From: Dactylorhiza incarnata | Lineage: Eukaryota; Streptophyta; Magnoliopsida; Asparagales; Orchidaceae | Direction of reading: 5' to 3' | DNA: 64,000 nt | Assembly: GCA_033032865.1 (NCBI GenBank) | Contig: JAWHQI010000079.1 | Coordinates: 7,072,501-7,136,500 of the forward strand | In this document: positions 31,221 to 41,287 of the stretch, piece after piece | Layout of the letters: the number at the start of each line of letters is the position of its first letter | How positions within the stretch are numbered: the first letter of the stretch is position 1 | Program-made: the position numbers and the translations under genes | Notes under the pieces: generated by a model | Databases searched by the model: none | The model's input: the letters and a program-made list of their open reading frames with translations, nothing else | What the model was told of the DNA's origin: nothing

Positions 31221-31569
31221 AACTTTAATCTTTACTTTCTCTTTCTGATGAATGTAATTAATATACTTTTGAACAATCCTGGTGAATTTCTGGTGTGATC
31301 TATTTTTCATGATTATATATATATATATATGCCTGTGATGATTATGGTTCTCTTCATGACATATCTTATTCTGAATTGCTTATGTTTTTATGCTTATATG
31401 AGATGTTATGTCTGAGAGAATGTCTGTGGATAGAATGTGTTGGTAATTTGATTCTATATAGTATGATACTCCTTCTTCTGATTATCTATATAGAAATTTG
31501 TACACATTGTTTTTTTTAAAGAGAGATATATCATTGACTGGGTTATGACTTTTTCAAATAGGGGGAGAT
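31221..31569 (+). other. S3 3' non-coding region with polypurine tract
   Basis: AT-rich with a short (TA) run at 31313-31331. It ends with AAATAGGGGGAGAT (31556-31569) directly before the 3' LTR; this is the plus-strand primer. Unlike S1 there is only one clear tract. Confidence 0.75.
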
Positions 31570-32464
31570 TGTTGGGATCATTGCTCACAATGTCCTAGAT
31601 TTGGAGAAGTCCATTTCTAAGTCAAAGATATATCTCAGAATGTATTTGATATACTCTCTAGAATCAATGTGCAGGAGATCAGGTCAGGCAAAATGTTCAT
31701 GGAATTCATTCAAGTTCAGAAGGGTTGAGACATCATACATCGCTCGACGCCTGTGACCCAGAAGTGTTGACTTAACTCCTATCAGCTCAGCGCCAACTAG
31801 AAGTTCTGAGTTCAAGTTAGAAAGCGTCGAGCCAAGTTATATTGCTCGACGCCTTGGAATGAGAAGTGTTGACTTAACTCTTATCAGCCCAGCGCCATCC
31901 AGAAGTGTAGAGATATGAAGACAGAGTTAAAAGGCGTCGACTGAGTGATGATTACTCAACGCCTGAGAAGGAGGAGCCGAGAGCTTCAGTCTAAGGAGTA
32001 TGCGTCGAGTGTTTAAATATTGCTCGACGCCTAATTGAGAAAGTGTTGACAAAGACAGTAAGCGCTCAACGCCTCTTCTACAGATAGTCTGAACTGAGGA
32101 ATTTCTTCTACAGCTGGCTGAGCTTTTGCTTCTGATAAAGACCGTTGAAAACATAACGTCATGCTGACGTGGAGGATCGTAACTGTAATTGCAGATGGCG
32201 GGCTATAAATAGAAGGCATGACCTATGGGTTATGTAGCTAAGTATTAAAGCAGTGAAGAAAAATTTTAAAAGCCATTATCATTTTCGAGTAAAAGTTTGA
32301 GAAAGATTTCTTAGAAGTCGTCTTCCCTTTCAGAACCAATCTGATTTGAAGAATTCATTCAGCAATCTGGTGCTGATATCTTTTTCTGAAAGGAGGAGGT
32401 CAAGAAGGAAGAATCTGTCTTCCTAAGAAGAAGAACAGTCATCACAGCCTGTCGAATCAAGAAG
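31570..32464 (+). repeat. S3 3' LTR, truncated (first 895 bp)
   Basis: Same length as 21415-22309 with five substitutions seen by eye; its TATA box is at 32204-32211. At GAATCAAGAAG (32454-32464) similarity to the 5' LTR ends and unrelated sequence begins, so 573 bp of LTR and the right target duplication are gone. Confidence 0.92.
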
Positions 32465-33451
32465 GTTTCTGTCAATGGCCAAAACTGTGGTGCTTATAAT
32501 AATTCCCAAAATGTATCAATAATTAAAACATTTTTGGTGGCCTCACATGAAAAACAACATTATTCAATTTGTTGTCAAATGTCCTCTCAAGTTGTGAAAG
32601 AAGAACACAAAAGACTCAATGGATTACTTCAATTCTTGCTCATCTGAGTGGAAATGGGAAGATATAGCAATAGTTTTTGTGCACGACCTGCAAAGAACTT
32701 ACAGAGGACATTCAAAGACAAAATTCATGAAATATATACACTTTCATTTGCCCTAATTTATAAAATAGTGTCGATATCTTTCTTGCAATTAAATGTTAAG
32801 ATCTCTCTTTTTGGAACTTGTAATGATGAGAACGTATTTACTTGGTAAATTATGAAATATACAAATAGTTTTTTTTTACTTTAATTTTAGAATTTTGTAG
32901 AACCTACACCGGGATTATGGTATCCAGAAGGAGATATTATGGTTACTAATTAGATGATCATTTTACTCAATTTGGTGAAAGAGCACAGTGATGTTTAATC
33001 TTCTTTATCTAAATCATGGTATGATAATGTATGTTAGTAAGCTTAAACCATTAAAAATTAATAGTATTCTTCTTATTTATCTTGTGCTAATTCCCTTGGT
33101 TAAGTATATTCAATTATTCATTATTCACTATGAAGCTCAAACAACTAGATTCATATGGTTAGACAACTAGATTCATATGGTTAGACAACTAGAGTTGAGA
33201 ATTCATGAAATTTATAAGAATCATGTGAAATAAAAGACCCAAAAAATTATGAGTTAAAAAACACTTTTAAATCATATTTTACGCAAAATTCATAAAGAAA
33301 ATACCAATCAACAACTACGGTTGCTATTTAGAATTTTTCTAAGCCTCATGACCTTATTGAACCTCATATTTGAGAAAAATTCATAAAGTAAATGACCAAC
33401 TAGCAATCATTGTTGCTAATTGGAGTTTTTGAAGCCTTGCGAGCTTATTAA
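32465..33451. other. Unassigned AT-rich segment
   Basis: Follows the breakpoint in the S3 LTR. No recognisable gene; a 66-codon ORF at 32648-32848 has no known motif. From about 33290 it holds two diverged copies of an AATTCATAAAG..GTTGCT unit (33293-33380, 33383-33450), the second matching spacer X at 12890-12961. Confidence 0.4.
33141..33192. repeat. 22-bp direct repeat, 2.4 copies
   Basis: ACAACTAGATTCATATGGTT plus AG at 33141-33162 and 33163-33184, with a partial third copy. Confidence 0.9.
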
Positions 33452-35188
33452 GGGTCTGTTTGGGAGAGCTTTTTAGCTCCCTTTCGTTTTCTAGAAAACG
33501 TCACCACACTTATAATAATCGTTTGAATTATCTGTCGGTGGAAAAAGCTATCGTCCAAAACTTGTTTTCTCCTCTTTATGAAAAGTCGCGCGTGCCTCCT
33601 ACTTTTCAACATTTTCGAAAAACATTTCCTCATTTCGATACACAGTTGACGCTACAAAAATATTTTCCTCTTCCCAATCCACTTCGACAACACGACAGTA
33701 ACCCTAGCCTCTCCCGACTATCCAGTTCTCATGGCGATCCATTTTTCGCCCGGGCACGGATTTTCGCAATTTTCCGCCTGGGCGCGCATTTTTCGTCCGG
33801 GAGGGCATTTATTGCCCGACCGCGCATTTTCCCGCCCGGGAACGCATTTTTCGCCCATGCACGCATTTTTCGCCCATGCACGCATTTTTCGCCCATGCAC
33901 GCATTTTTCGCGCTGCACGCATTTTCTGCCCGGGAGCGCATTTTCTGCTCGGGCACGCATTTTTTGCCCGAGAGCGCATTTTTCGCCCGGGCGTGCATTT
34001 TTTATCGCCTGAGCGCGCATTTTTCGCCCAGGCGCGCATTGTGCATACTTTCGCCCGGGTGCACATTTTTCTCCCGGGCGCGCATTTTTCGCCCGGGTGC
34101 ACATTTTTCTCCCGGGCGCGCATTTTTCGCCCGGGTGCGCATTTTCTCCCGGACGCGCATTTTTCGACCTGACGCGCTTTTTTACGACCGACCTCGCATT
34201 TTTTCGCTAGGGCGCGCATTTTCCGGCCAAGAGCACATTTTCCAGCTCGGGCGCACATTTTTTGCCCAAGCACGCATTTTTCGCCCGGTCGCGCATTTTT
34301 CGTCAGGACGCGCATTTTTCACCTGAGAGCGCATTTTTTCGCCCGGACACACATTTTCCGGCTGGACGCGCATTTTTCGACTCGGGGCACATTTTTCTGG
34401 CCGAGCGCGCATTTTTTGCCCGGTCGCGCATTTTTTGCCCGAATGAGCATTTTTCTCCCGGGCGCGCATTTTTTCTCCTGTACGCGCATTTATCGCCCGG
34501 ACGCACTTTTTCTACCCAGGTGCAAATTGTGCATTTTTCGCTCGGGCGCACATTTTTCCGCCCTGGCGCACATTTATCACCCAGACGCACATTTTTTGCT
34601 CGGGCGCGCATTTTCCTTCCGAACACACATTTTTCCGTCCAGGCACGCATTTTGGGCACGGGCGCGCATTTTGGGCCTAGGCGTGCATTTTGCCCCCGAC
34701 ACACATTTTTAGGCTTGGTCGCACAATTTCTCTCGGTTGCGCATTTTGGGTCCGGTCGCGCTTTTTACACCCGGGCGCGCTTTTTTCCTCCCGGGCGCGC
34801 TTTTTTCACCCGTGGGCGCATTTTTTGCCCTTACTCGCATTTTACGCTCGGGCACGCATTTTCCGCTCTGGTGCACATTTTCCCACACGCGCTCGCATTT
34901 TTTTTCGTTTGAGCGCGCATTTTGGGCACGGGCGCACATTTTTCGATCGAGCGCTTATTTTTCTCCCGGGCACGCATTTTTTTGCCAGGACGCGCATTTT
35001 TAATAAAAAAAAATCACCCCAACAATTATTTGTCAAACAGTTAATAAAATGCTTCTCATTTCTGAAAATCTCTGCAAAAAGATTTCTCCTATACAGATCT
35101 CCTTTTGCAATATACATTTTCCAAAAGCTCATTTTCCTACCTTACTTTTGCCACCACTCCTTTCTGAAAAGCTCTCTCAAACAGGCCC
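33452..35188. mobile_element. Harbinger/Tourist-like non-autonomous element filled with minisatellite B
   Basis: Ends GGGTCTGTTTGGGAGAGCTT and, reverse-complemented on the right, GGGCCTGTTTGAGAGAGCTT form terminal inverted repeats (18 of 20 match). Flanked by TAA on both sides (33449-33451, 35189-35191). The unoccupied site with a single TAA exists at 12959-12961 in a diverged copy of the same sequence. Size 1737 bp, no transposase. The interior outside the array (33480-33740, 35010-35180) is unremarkable. The 3-bp TAA duplication and GGGCCTGTTTGG ends are typical of PIF/Harbinger. Confidence 0.82.
33740..35008. repeat. Minisatellite B
   Basis: About 1.27 kb of 19-22-bp units of the type GCATTTTTCGCCCGGGCGC. 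One run near 33855-33912 has three exact 19-bp units. CGCCCGGGCG is self-complementary and alternates with T4-6 tracts. Variation among units suggests age. Long ORFs in all six frames come from the repeat and are not genes. Confidence 0.92.
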
Positions 35189-35302
35189 TAAATCTCATAC
35201 TCTGGTGAAAATACATAAATTAAAAAGTCAACTAGCAATGTATACACCCTTTAGAATTTATTTTGGCCTCTTGGAGTCCCAAATTACTTAAACGAGCTCT
35301 TA
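35189..35302. other. Spacer X, right part
   Basis: Continues the sequence interrupted by the Harbinger-like element and matches 12962-13072. It ends GAGCTCTTA, the left target of the next insertion. Confidence 0.6.
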
Positions 35303-35904
35303 TGGTTCGTCCCCTTGTACGAGATTGATATTCAAGAATTGGCTTTGAGAATACGAAAACCAATATGTATGGAACAATTTTAGGATGGAATTGATTTTTG
35401 GGTGCAAAGCCATCAATATTGAAGTAAACCTTCAAAATCCTCCGTCGAATGTTTTAGGTCTAGCTGTCAGCTTTAAGATTGAGCATTCTAAAATCGAAAA
35501 CTCACATGGGCACACATTTTTTGCCCGGGCGAGCATTTTTCGTCCGGGTGCGCATCTTTCGCCCGTGCGCGCATCTTCCGCCCGAACGCGCATGTTTCGC
35601 CAGAGTACACATTTTTCCCCCGAGTGCGCAATTTTTGCCAGGGCGCGCATTTTTCATCACGACGAGCATTATTCGTCCGGACAAGTATTTTTGCCCGGTG
35701 CGCATTTTTCGTCATTCTTTCCAATATCAATTCCAACTTGCAGTCGAACATCTTTTGTGTCTCAATTCAAATTCTACTGGGCAAATTCCATTCTGCAGTC
35801 GAACAACAAAATTTGGATTTAAGCATAAAGTCAATTCCTGCGGATATTGATTTGCGTTGAAAAGTCAATTCCAAAACGCCAATAACCGTGCGCTGAATGG
35901 ACCC
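35303..35904. mobile_element. Putative insertion carrying minisatellite C
   Basis: 602 bp present between CTCTTA and TAAGAGGTAAG that is absent from the related site at 13064-13080 (ACTCTTAGTGGTAAG). Flanking TTA/TAA may be a 3-bp target duplication with a mutation. Terminal inverted repeats are weak (right end, reversed: GGGTCCATTCAGCGCACGG). The right 180 bp match the right flank of array A, so the same kind of insertion lies before LTR copy 1. Class uncertain. Confidence 0.5.
35510..35720. repeat. Minisatellite C
   Basis: About ten units of the same T-tract plus CGCCCGGGCG repeat as arrays A and B, more diverged. ORFs on both strands are repeat artefacts. Confidence 0.85.
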
Positions 35905-35910
35905 TAAGAG

Positions 35911-36995
35911 GTAAGTCCAAATATATTAATTTATCAAAATTTCATATAAAGGAGATTTTGACAATGAATAAAAGAAAGAAAGAAATGTAAAGAAGAACAT
36001 GGATGAAAAAGAGAGGAAAAGAGAAATAATTGTATAGGTAAACATACCAATAAATTTGAACTTGGAGCAAACCCTTGAGAGCATAGTTAATTACCTTGCC
36101 ATAGTTAGGTGAAGTTCCACCATAGTCTATGTCATGATTTGACTGACCGTGACGATTAAATTCTCGGGTGGTGAGGTTTTATGTTTCAACATAATTATTG
36201 TCATAAAGGGGTGAGATATATCCTCACCACAGTTTTACCTTAAGGGGTAAGGTTACCTTACCATAGTTATAGATCATACATAAACTAAAGAAATCTCAAC
36301 TAACCACAAGGGTTAGTCTAAGGTTTTGCTCCTACGGAAATTTATATGTAACCAACTAAAGCGAGAGTTTCAAGAAAAAAAATCAAAATCAAGTCACTGA
36401 TATTCAAGAATCTTGTAAGTAAACGAGAAATTTTTTAACGGGAATTATAGGAAAGCACAAGATCAATAATGAAGCAAAATTTTAAAGCAATATGAAATTT
36501 TATAGTAAGGAAAACACTCACTGAGTATTTTTCACCATTTATTTTTAAACAACTACATAACTTAAAAGGTACCCCGGAGCATCTTAATTACAGAAACCCA
36601 TAAAGAGACAAATTAAATGTATGACTATGCAAGGAACCAACTTATATATCAACTCCTATAATAGTTAGTTTTGTTTTAGTTTACTGCTAGAACTTATGTG
36701 GTTGCATGCCAAATTTTACATATATATTTCAAATAAGTAATGTAAGAATTTAAATTTGATGATGAATAGTTAGCATTACTTTTGTTTAGATGATCGTTAT
36801 GTGTTCATGAGGAAATTGTGTCACTAAGTTGTTGATGATTTTAATTGTATATTTAATTACATGTGAATTTATATTTAATGCTTAAAGGCTTCTTATAAAT
36901 CATGATTAATACTTTTAGATGTTACATTGCAATCCTCCTTTCTAATGCAAAATATAATGAGTCATTGATGAAATCATTCAACTATCACAAACACA
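35911..36995 (+). repeat. G1 LTR-like repeat, copy 3
   Basis: Matches 11811-12860 along its length, including the 55-bp continuation after ACTTTTAGATGTTACA. Similarity stops near 36995. It could be the 3' LTR of G1 or a solo copy. Confidence 0.6.
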
Positions 36996-37019
36996 TAACC
37001 GACACCCCCATTAAGTTAT

Positions 37020-37228
37020 GAAAATATTTTAGGTGAGTTACTCTCACCTAAGATCATGGTGAGATGAGCGTATCTAAGCCGTTGGTTCTCCATGATTGAT
37101 CGATATACTGCCGTATATCTGAGTTAAAAATACTGTCAGCATTTATCCCCCACCTAGAATCTGTGATCATACATCAATATTTATCCCCCACCTAAAACTA
37201 GGTGAGAGAACGCACCTAAAAATCTCTC
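37020..37228. mobile_element. MULE-type MITE, 209 bp
   Basis: Flanked by a perfect 9-bp direct repeat TTAAGTTAT (37011-37019 and 37229-37237), the size made by Mutator-like transposases. Ends GAAAATATTTTAGGTGAG and, reversed, GAGAGATTTTTAGGTGCG both continue into CTCTCACCTA, giving about 30-bp inverted repeats. No coding capacity. A second TTATCCCCCACCTA word is repeated inside (37144, 37184). Confidence 0.82.
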
Positions 37229-37237
37229 TTAAGTTAT

Positions 37238-38457
37238 CAACAACCAAAAAATAAAGCCTATGGATAAAACTTCTCAAATATTTTATAGAATTGGGCGTAC
37301 ATAAAAGCGCCTTCCATCCTTGTAGTTTGGCACACATAACTGGTCTGCCAACAACTCATGGTTAGCAACGCACACAACCCTACATTAATAAACAATACAC
37401 GCAACTTCCGGTACTTTAAATTAGCATCCTCAAAACATCCCTTACTATCCTACTTATACTATAAATAAGGGGGGCCTACTATGGTTATATCCAACACGAA
37501 TGTTCAGTGAGCTTAGGTCAATGTACTAGACATGGTACTCAACCGCAATGACTTGAAGCACTCGAAATCAACTTCAAAACTCGACCGCATCAGCTCAAGA
37601 ACTTGTCACGACAATTTAAGAACGTAATTTTTGATGTAGTTGTCTGTATCTTTCCTATTCACCGCTATTTAAATCCGATCCACTCAATTTCACACATTTC
37701 CCTACTATGAAAGCGCTAGAGGTGATGGGACCCTCGAGCAAGGTTGATGAAATGGTCATGATGGGGAGCTCACATGGGATGAACGACTGAGATGTGTCGA
37801 CCAGGGCATCAATATGCAATGTTCACTTCACTCCGGTCTTGATTGCACAAAACCGCCTAGATCTCCCCTTCCACACCCTCCAAACTTTATAGTTTTAAAT
37901 TTTTAATTCTCTAAATTCTTCTTAAAAAATATTAAAGCCTTCATTTTGAATGTGTATTGCCTTCTTAAAAAAGGAATTTATCACAGGAAACTTCCAGCTA
38001 TATTATATCAGGGTCCACTGCTACTTAGTCCGTTGATATTAACTCTATCTACTTGTCTAATTGAAGAATTTATTATTCTACTCGATACATGCCCAAATCA
38101 CCCATGTCTACTTTCTATAAGCCGGATATTCAAGTTCACCAAACATCATCGACCAAATAGTAGTTTTATAAATTATACATAAGTCTCCGAGATATCATTT
38201 TATCACATAGTAGTTCAGAAGAACTTATCCATTTTAACCAACAGCCAAACCCTAGAGGTTACATCATCTCTAGAAAACTCAAAATTAGGGCAGGAACTCT
38301 TGATCTTATTCTTTTCAAACAGCATTCAAAATTACAAAAAGAGTATTTATAGTGAAAAATAATTTGTAAAAAATACACTAATGCACATGTTGCACAAAGC
38401 ATACGGAACCTGGAACCAATCGCGCTGCCGCTTACCTATTCGAGAATGAGCTTGTAC
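37238..38457. other. Intergenic / 3' flank of the AXR1 exons
   Basis: AT-rich, no supported gene. The 78-codon ORF at 37946-38182 has no recognisable motif. The right 300 bases would form the 3' untranslated region of the minus-strand gene. Confidence 0.4.
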
Positions 38458-39125
38458 TTATAAAGCCAGCACCTGAGACTTCTGATCAATTCCGTTGAAA
38501 ACCAGCGTCCCGTTTAACGGCACAAATTGTTTTGTGATGAGCTGTAAGACCCAAAACCAAAAAAATGTCTTTGTTAGGGCAAAGAAAAAAACCGGATATC
38601 TCAAAGAGATTTTCAGCTCATTAACTTTTCGACATGTTCATTTTAGTACACAAGCCGAGGTTGAAGAAGATTTTTCAACTCATTTACTAATGAGTTGAAC
38701 GTGAACAAAAGCATGCCCGACTATGTTTGGCTCGATACGAACTTGATATATAAAAATATAAAATATATATGTATACATATGCACGAGTGGCTGTGCACAT
38801 ATCTTCTGTGCATTAGTGTGCAGCAAGGGCACAAATTGTTTCGTAATGACCTGTGAGACCAAAAACTGACAAAAGGCTCTTGTTACAAGTAGGGAAGGCA
38901 AGAAGAAACTCTGGATATTAAAAAAAAAGTCTCTTGTTCAGGACATTCAATTTTCAGGTTCGACCCATTAGTTTTAGAAAATGACCCAAGGTTGAAGAAG
39001 ATTTTTCAACTCATTTACTCACAAATTCAACATGAACAAAAGCATGCTCGACTATGTTCACGATACGATCTTAATATATACAATTATTAAATAAAAAGTG
39101 TTCTATAACACAAGCACGCGAGCAC

Positions 39126-39192
<67 letters not shown>

Positions 39193-40143
39193 ATTAAAAC
39201 TTTTTAAATAGGTCGTGCTCCCTGATTACCTCAAGGTGCTTGAGAAAAAAATTGAATTAAAAGGGCAGCCCGGTGAGCAAAGCATCCCCGCACAGCGATG
39301 ATCCGGGGAAGGATCCCACCACAAGGGTGGAATGTAGGCAAACCTTTCCCTGCATTTTTGCAAGAGGTTGCTTCCAGGACTCAAATCCATGACCTCAAGG
39401 TCACACGGCAGCACTTCAACCGGTGCGCCAAGGCTCCCCTTCGAAGAAAAAAAATCAAGTATTACACCTACACATGTAAATTCCCTTTTAATATAGTAGA
39501 ATAGCGTTCATTAGTATTCATTCATTTAAATTTTGAAATCCACTGAAGTTAATGAACCGAAGTTCTCTCTCGTAGTCATAAAATGACTGTGCACACATAC
39601 CGGTCCTCAATTGGGCTCGTTGATCGTGTTCAGCTTGTGATCGACTTGCAATAAACAAGCCGAATATGACTGAGATTATCCGTCTCATTAATAAACTCGG
39701 GTAGCTCACTCCTGTTTGGCTCGATAGCTAACGAATATGTCAAAAAATATTTCAGCCCATACAAATTCCGCTTGTTTTAAAGTCATACGGAGTGTGATCA
39801 CATACCTTGATTGCTTCCTGGGAGGCAACCCCCCCTATGAAGGCGGCAACTGCGTGGATCTCACCACCACCAAATCTGCACATCTCATTGACCAGGTCGT
39901 CAGATAGAGTGGAGCCATGAAGACCGGAATCACCCAGCACACCAACTGCGATGGTCTTTAATCTCGAGATGTCGTCATCAATTTCACTGTGAAATTCGAC
40001 TGTTCAATAAGTAATAGTTTTGGCAGTAGAAAGTGAAAGGGAGAAGGCAAGAAAGAGGAATCAAGACATACTTATCAAACACTCCAGGAAATCTGTTGTA
40101 ATTGGCAACGAACCGGTCAACAGCTCTAAGCAGAATGTAGAAG
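38458..40143 (-). CDS. AXR1: AXR1-like RUB/NEDD8-activating enzyme E1 regulatory subunit, last three exons
   Basis: AXR1 pairs with ECR1 to activate the ubiquitin-like protein RUB/NEDD8, which modifies cullins in auxin and other signalling. On the minus strand: exon A 40143-40072 (FYILLRAVDRFVANYNRFPG), GT-AG intron 40071-39987, exon B 39986-39806 (DDDISRLKTIAVGVLGDSG, then LVNEMCRFGGGEIHAVAAF, IGGVASQEAIK), intron 39805-38542, exon C 38541-38458 (LITKQFVPL, then VFNGIDQKSQVLAL, stop). These match the C-terminal end of plant AXR1 with intact frame and splice sites. About 110 of some 540 residues are present. Upstream exons are not found to 41287, so this is either a fragment or the 3' end of a gene with a very long TE-filled intron. 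No stop or shift argues for recent function. Confidence 0.85.
38782..39090 (-). repeat. Duplicate of the exon C start and adjoining intron (AXR1)
   Basis: 38821-39085 resembles 38512-38776 (offset 309). On the minus strand it holds a second acceptor (CACAG before 38850) followed by VITKQFVPLL, the expected AXR1 sequence. It then runs into unrelated sequence with about 46 more codons to a stop at 38680. This creates a competing last exon closer to exon B. Confidence 0.75.
39125..39192. repeat. Compound microsatellite (CT)n(CA)n(TA)n
   Basis: About 22 bases of CT, 38 of CA, then a short TA run, inside the last AXR1 intron. Likely polymorphic. Confidence 0.95.
39258..39443 (-). mobile_element. 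tRNA-derived SINE (Au-type), in the AXR1 intron
   Basis: On the minus strand it begins GGGGAGCCTTGGCGCACCGG (box A-like TGGCGCACCGG, 39420-39431) with a box B-like GATTTGAGTCC (39378-39388). Then follow the family body (TTGCAAAAATGCAGGG, CACCCTTGTGGTGGG, CCCCGGATCATCGC) and the end ACCGGGCTGCCCTTTTA. The order and wording match the widespread plant Au SINE as I know it. Pol III internal promoter elements are partly degenerate. It lies in the same orientation as the AXR1 exons. Confidence 0.85.
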
Positions 40144-41287
40144 CTAACAGAAAAGCTGTGACATTCAAAGAGGATTATTGCAGCTTATAAAACTCAGTTT
40201 AGCAAATTTGCTTACATTTTTTTCTTTTTCTAAATAGTGGTCTATTAAGCTATGACACTAGGGTTGGGAGCACGGTAGCGGTTGCAGATGGAAAGACGTT
40301 CCTGAATATGACCCCTACCCCGCGGCTAGAATTAGGCATATTAGGGGATCTGCGGTTCCAAACAAAAGTTACCCAAAATTTGGCAAATAATAGTATTTGC
40401 GTTTTTTTCAAAATGGTAACGTAGAATAAACAGCCAAACAAATGGAGCTTGCTCCTGCTTCTGTAGTCATAAGATGAAACAAGAGGCTAATAAAGAGCAA
40501 ATGAAGAAGCACAATATAATTATAAGTATGAAAAGCTCCCAATAACTCCAACAAATACCAACATATAGAATAAAGAAATGTATCACTTTGTTCAACTTTT
40601 CTCTTTTCCAGTCTTACTCATACTATTTTCTTCTAATTATAATTATTTATCTATACTAGTTATTTATAATATAATATACAGTAAATAAGAAAAGAAATTA
40701 TATAGATGTTATATAATATAATTGAAATATTAAAATATAGTTTAAACATATTATAACAAAAAATTATTATAGTATAGCTGATATATTATATTATAAACTA
40801 GCAATCCGGCACAAATTTCCCGTGGGTAGTATGCGGCAACAACAATACGAGGTCATTGTTTCAGATCTGTCATAATGTGCAGCGAAAATGTTTTGTCATG
40901 GACATTGAGTGTCCCATAAGCCTTTATGACATCATTTATCTGAACAAATGTCCTGCAAGAATGGCAAATTTGCGATTGGTAGTTATTAGGCATTGATAGA
41001 GATCGATCGTGCCACATTTGAATGATTTACAAGATCGATGATTTTTGGATCATCGGATTGGCGATCGGAGACTGTCATCACGTTCGTCGTGATTTTTCAT
41101 ATCTCTATGTATTTTTTTGGGACTTGTATTTTGAGATTTACATTAAGTTATTCGATTGTGAGTTTAAGGCCATCTCCCTCCTCCCTTATATCTCATTCGG
41201 CTAGGGCAAATAGGGGGTATCGAGATTTGCGGTTTATTCTGAGAAGCCGCTCGGTCCTTTTCCATTGGTGCGACGCTGAGGGCACCC
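40144..41287. other. Region upstream of AXR1 exon A, no gene found
   Basis: Holds intron-like AT-rich sequence. I searched the minus strand for the preceding AXR1 exon and saw none. A block at 40259-40385 (GGGTTGGGAGCACGGTAGCGG ... GTTCCAAACAAAAGTTACCC, ends trimmed) looks like a small insertion but has no clear terminal repeats. The right end (41200-41287) is the target of copia C4. Confidence 0.4.

Larger units (their letters stand above)
21415..32464 (+). mobile_element. Sirevirus S3, nearly complete, recent
   Basis: 5' LTR 21415-22882, primer site, gag, pol, internal promoter-like region, third ORF, polypurine tract, and 3' LTR from 31570 cut at 32464. It sits inside S2. Over the shared 895 bp the two LTRs show no length difference and five substitutions by my count (about 0.6%), so insertion is recent. 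Pol has one frameshift near 26990. With the 3' LTR cut, this copy cannot be remobilised normally. Confidence 0.93.

Noticed and set aside
33460..34912. Long ORFs (up to 288 codons) on both strands over minisatellite B, with F/R/A/P- or K/R/C-rich repeats
   Set aside because: They appear in all six frames because the repeat unit lacks stop codons in either direction. There is no start context and no codon bias, and the repeat period explains the amino-acid pattern. The same holds at 11047-11687 and 35385-35860.
33740..35008. CRISPR-like array
   Set aside because: Units are contiguous without unique spacers, diverge freely, and lie inside a transposable element of a plant genome.
39378..39431. 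True tRNA gene
   Set aside because: Box A and B-like words belong to a SINE body. No cloverleaf with anticodon and acceptor stem can be drawn.
40259..40385. Possible MITE in the AXR1 5' flank
   Set aside because: Ends looked element-like, but no inverted repeat or target duplication could be matched.
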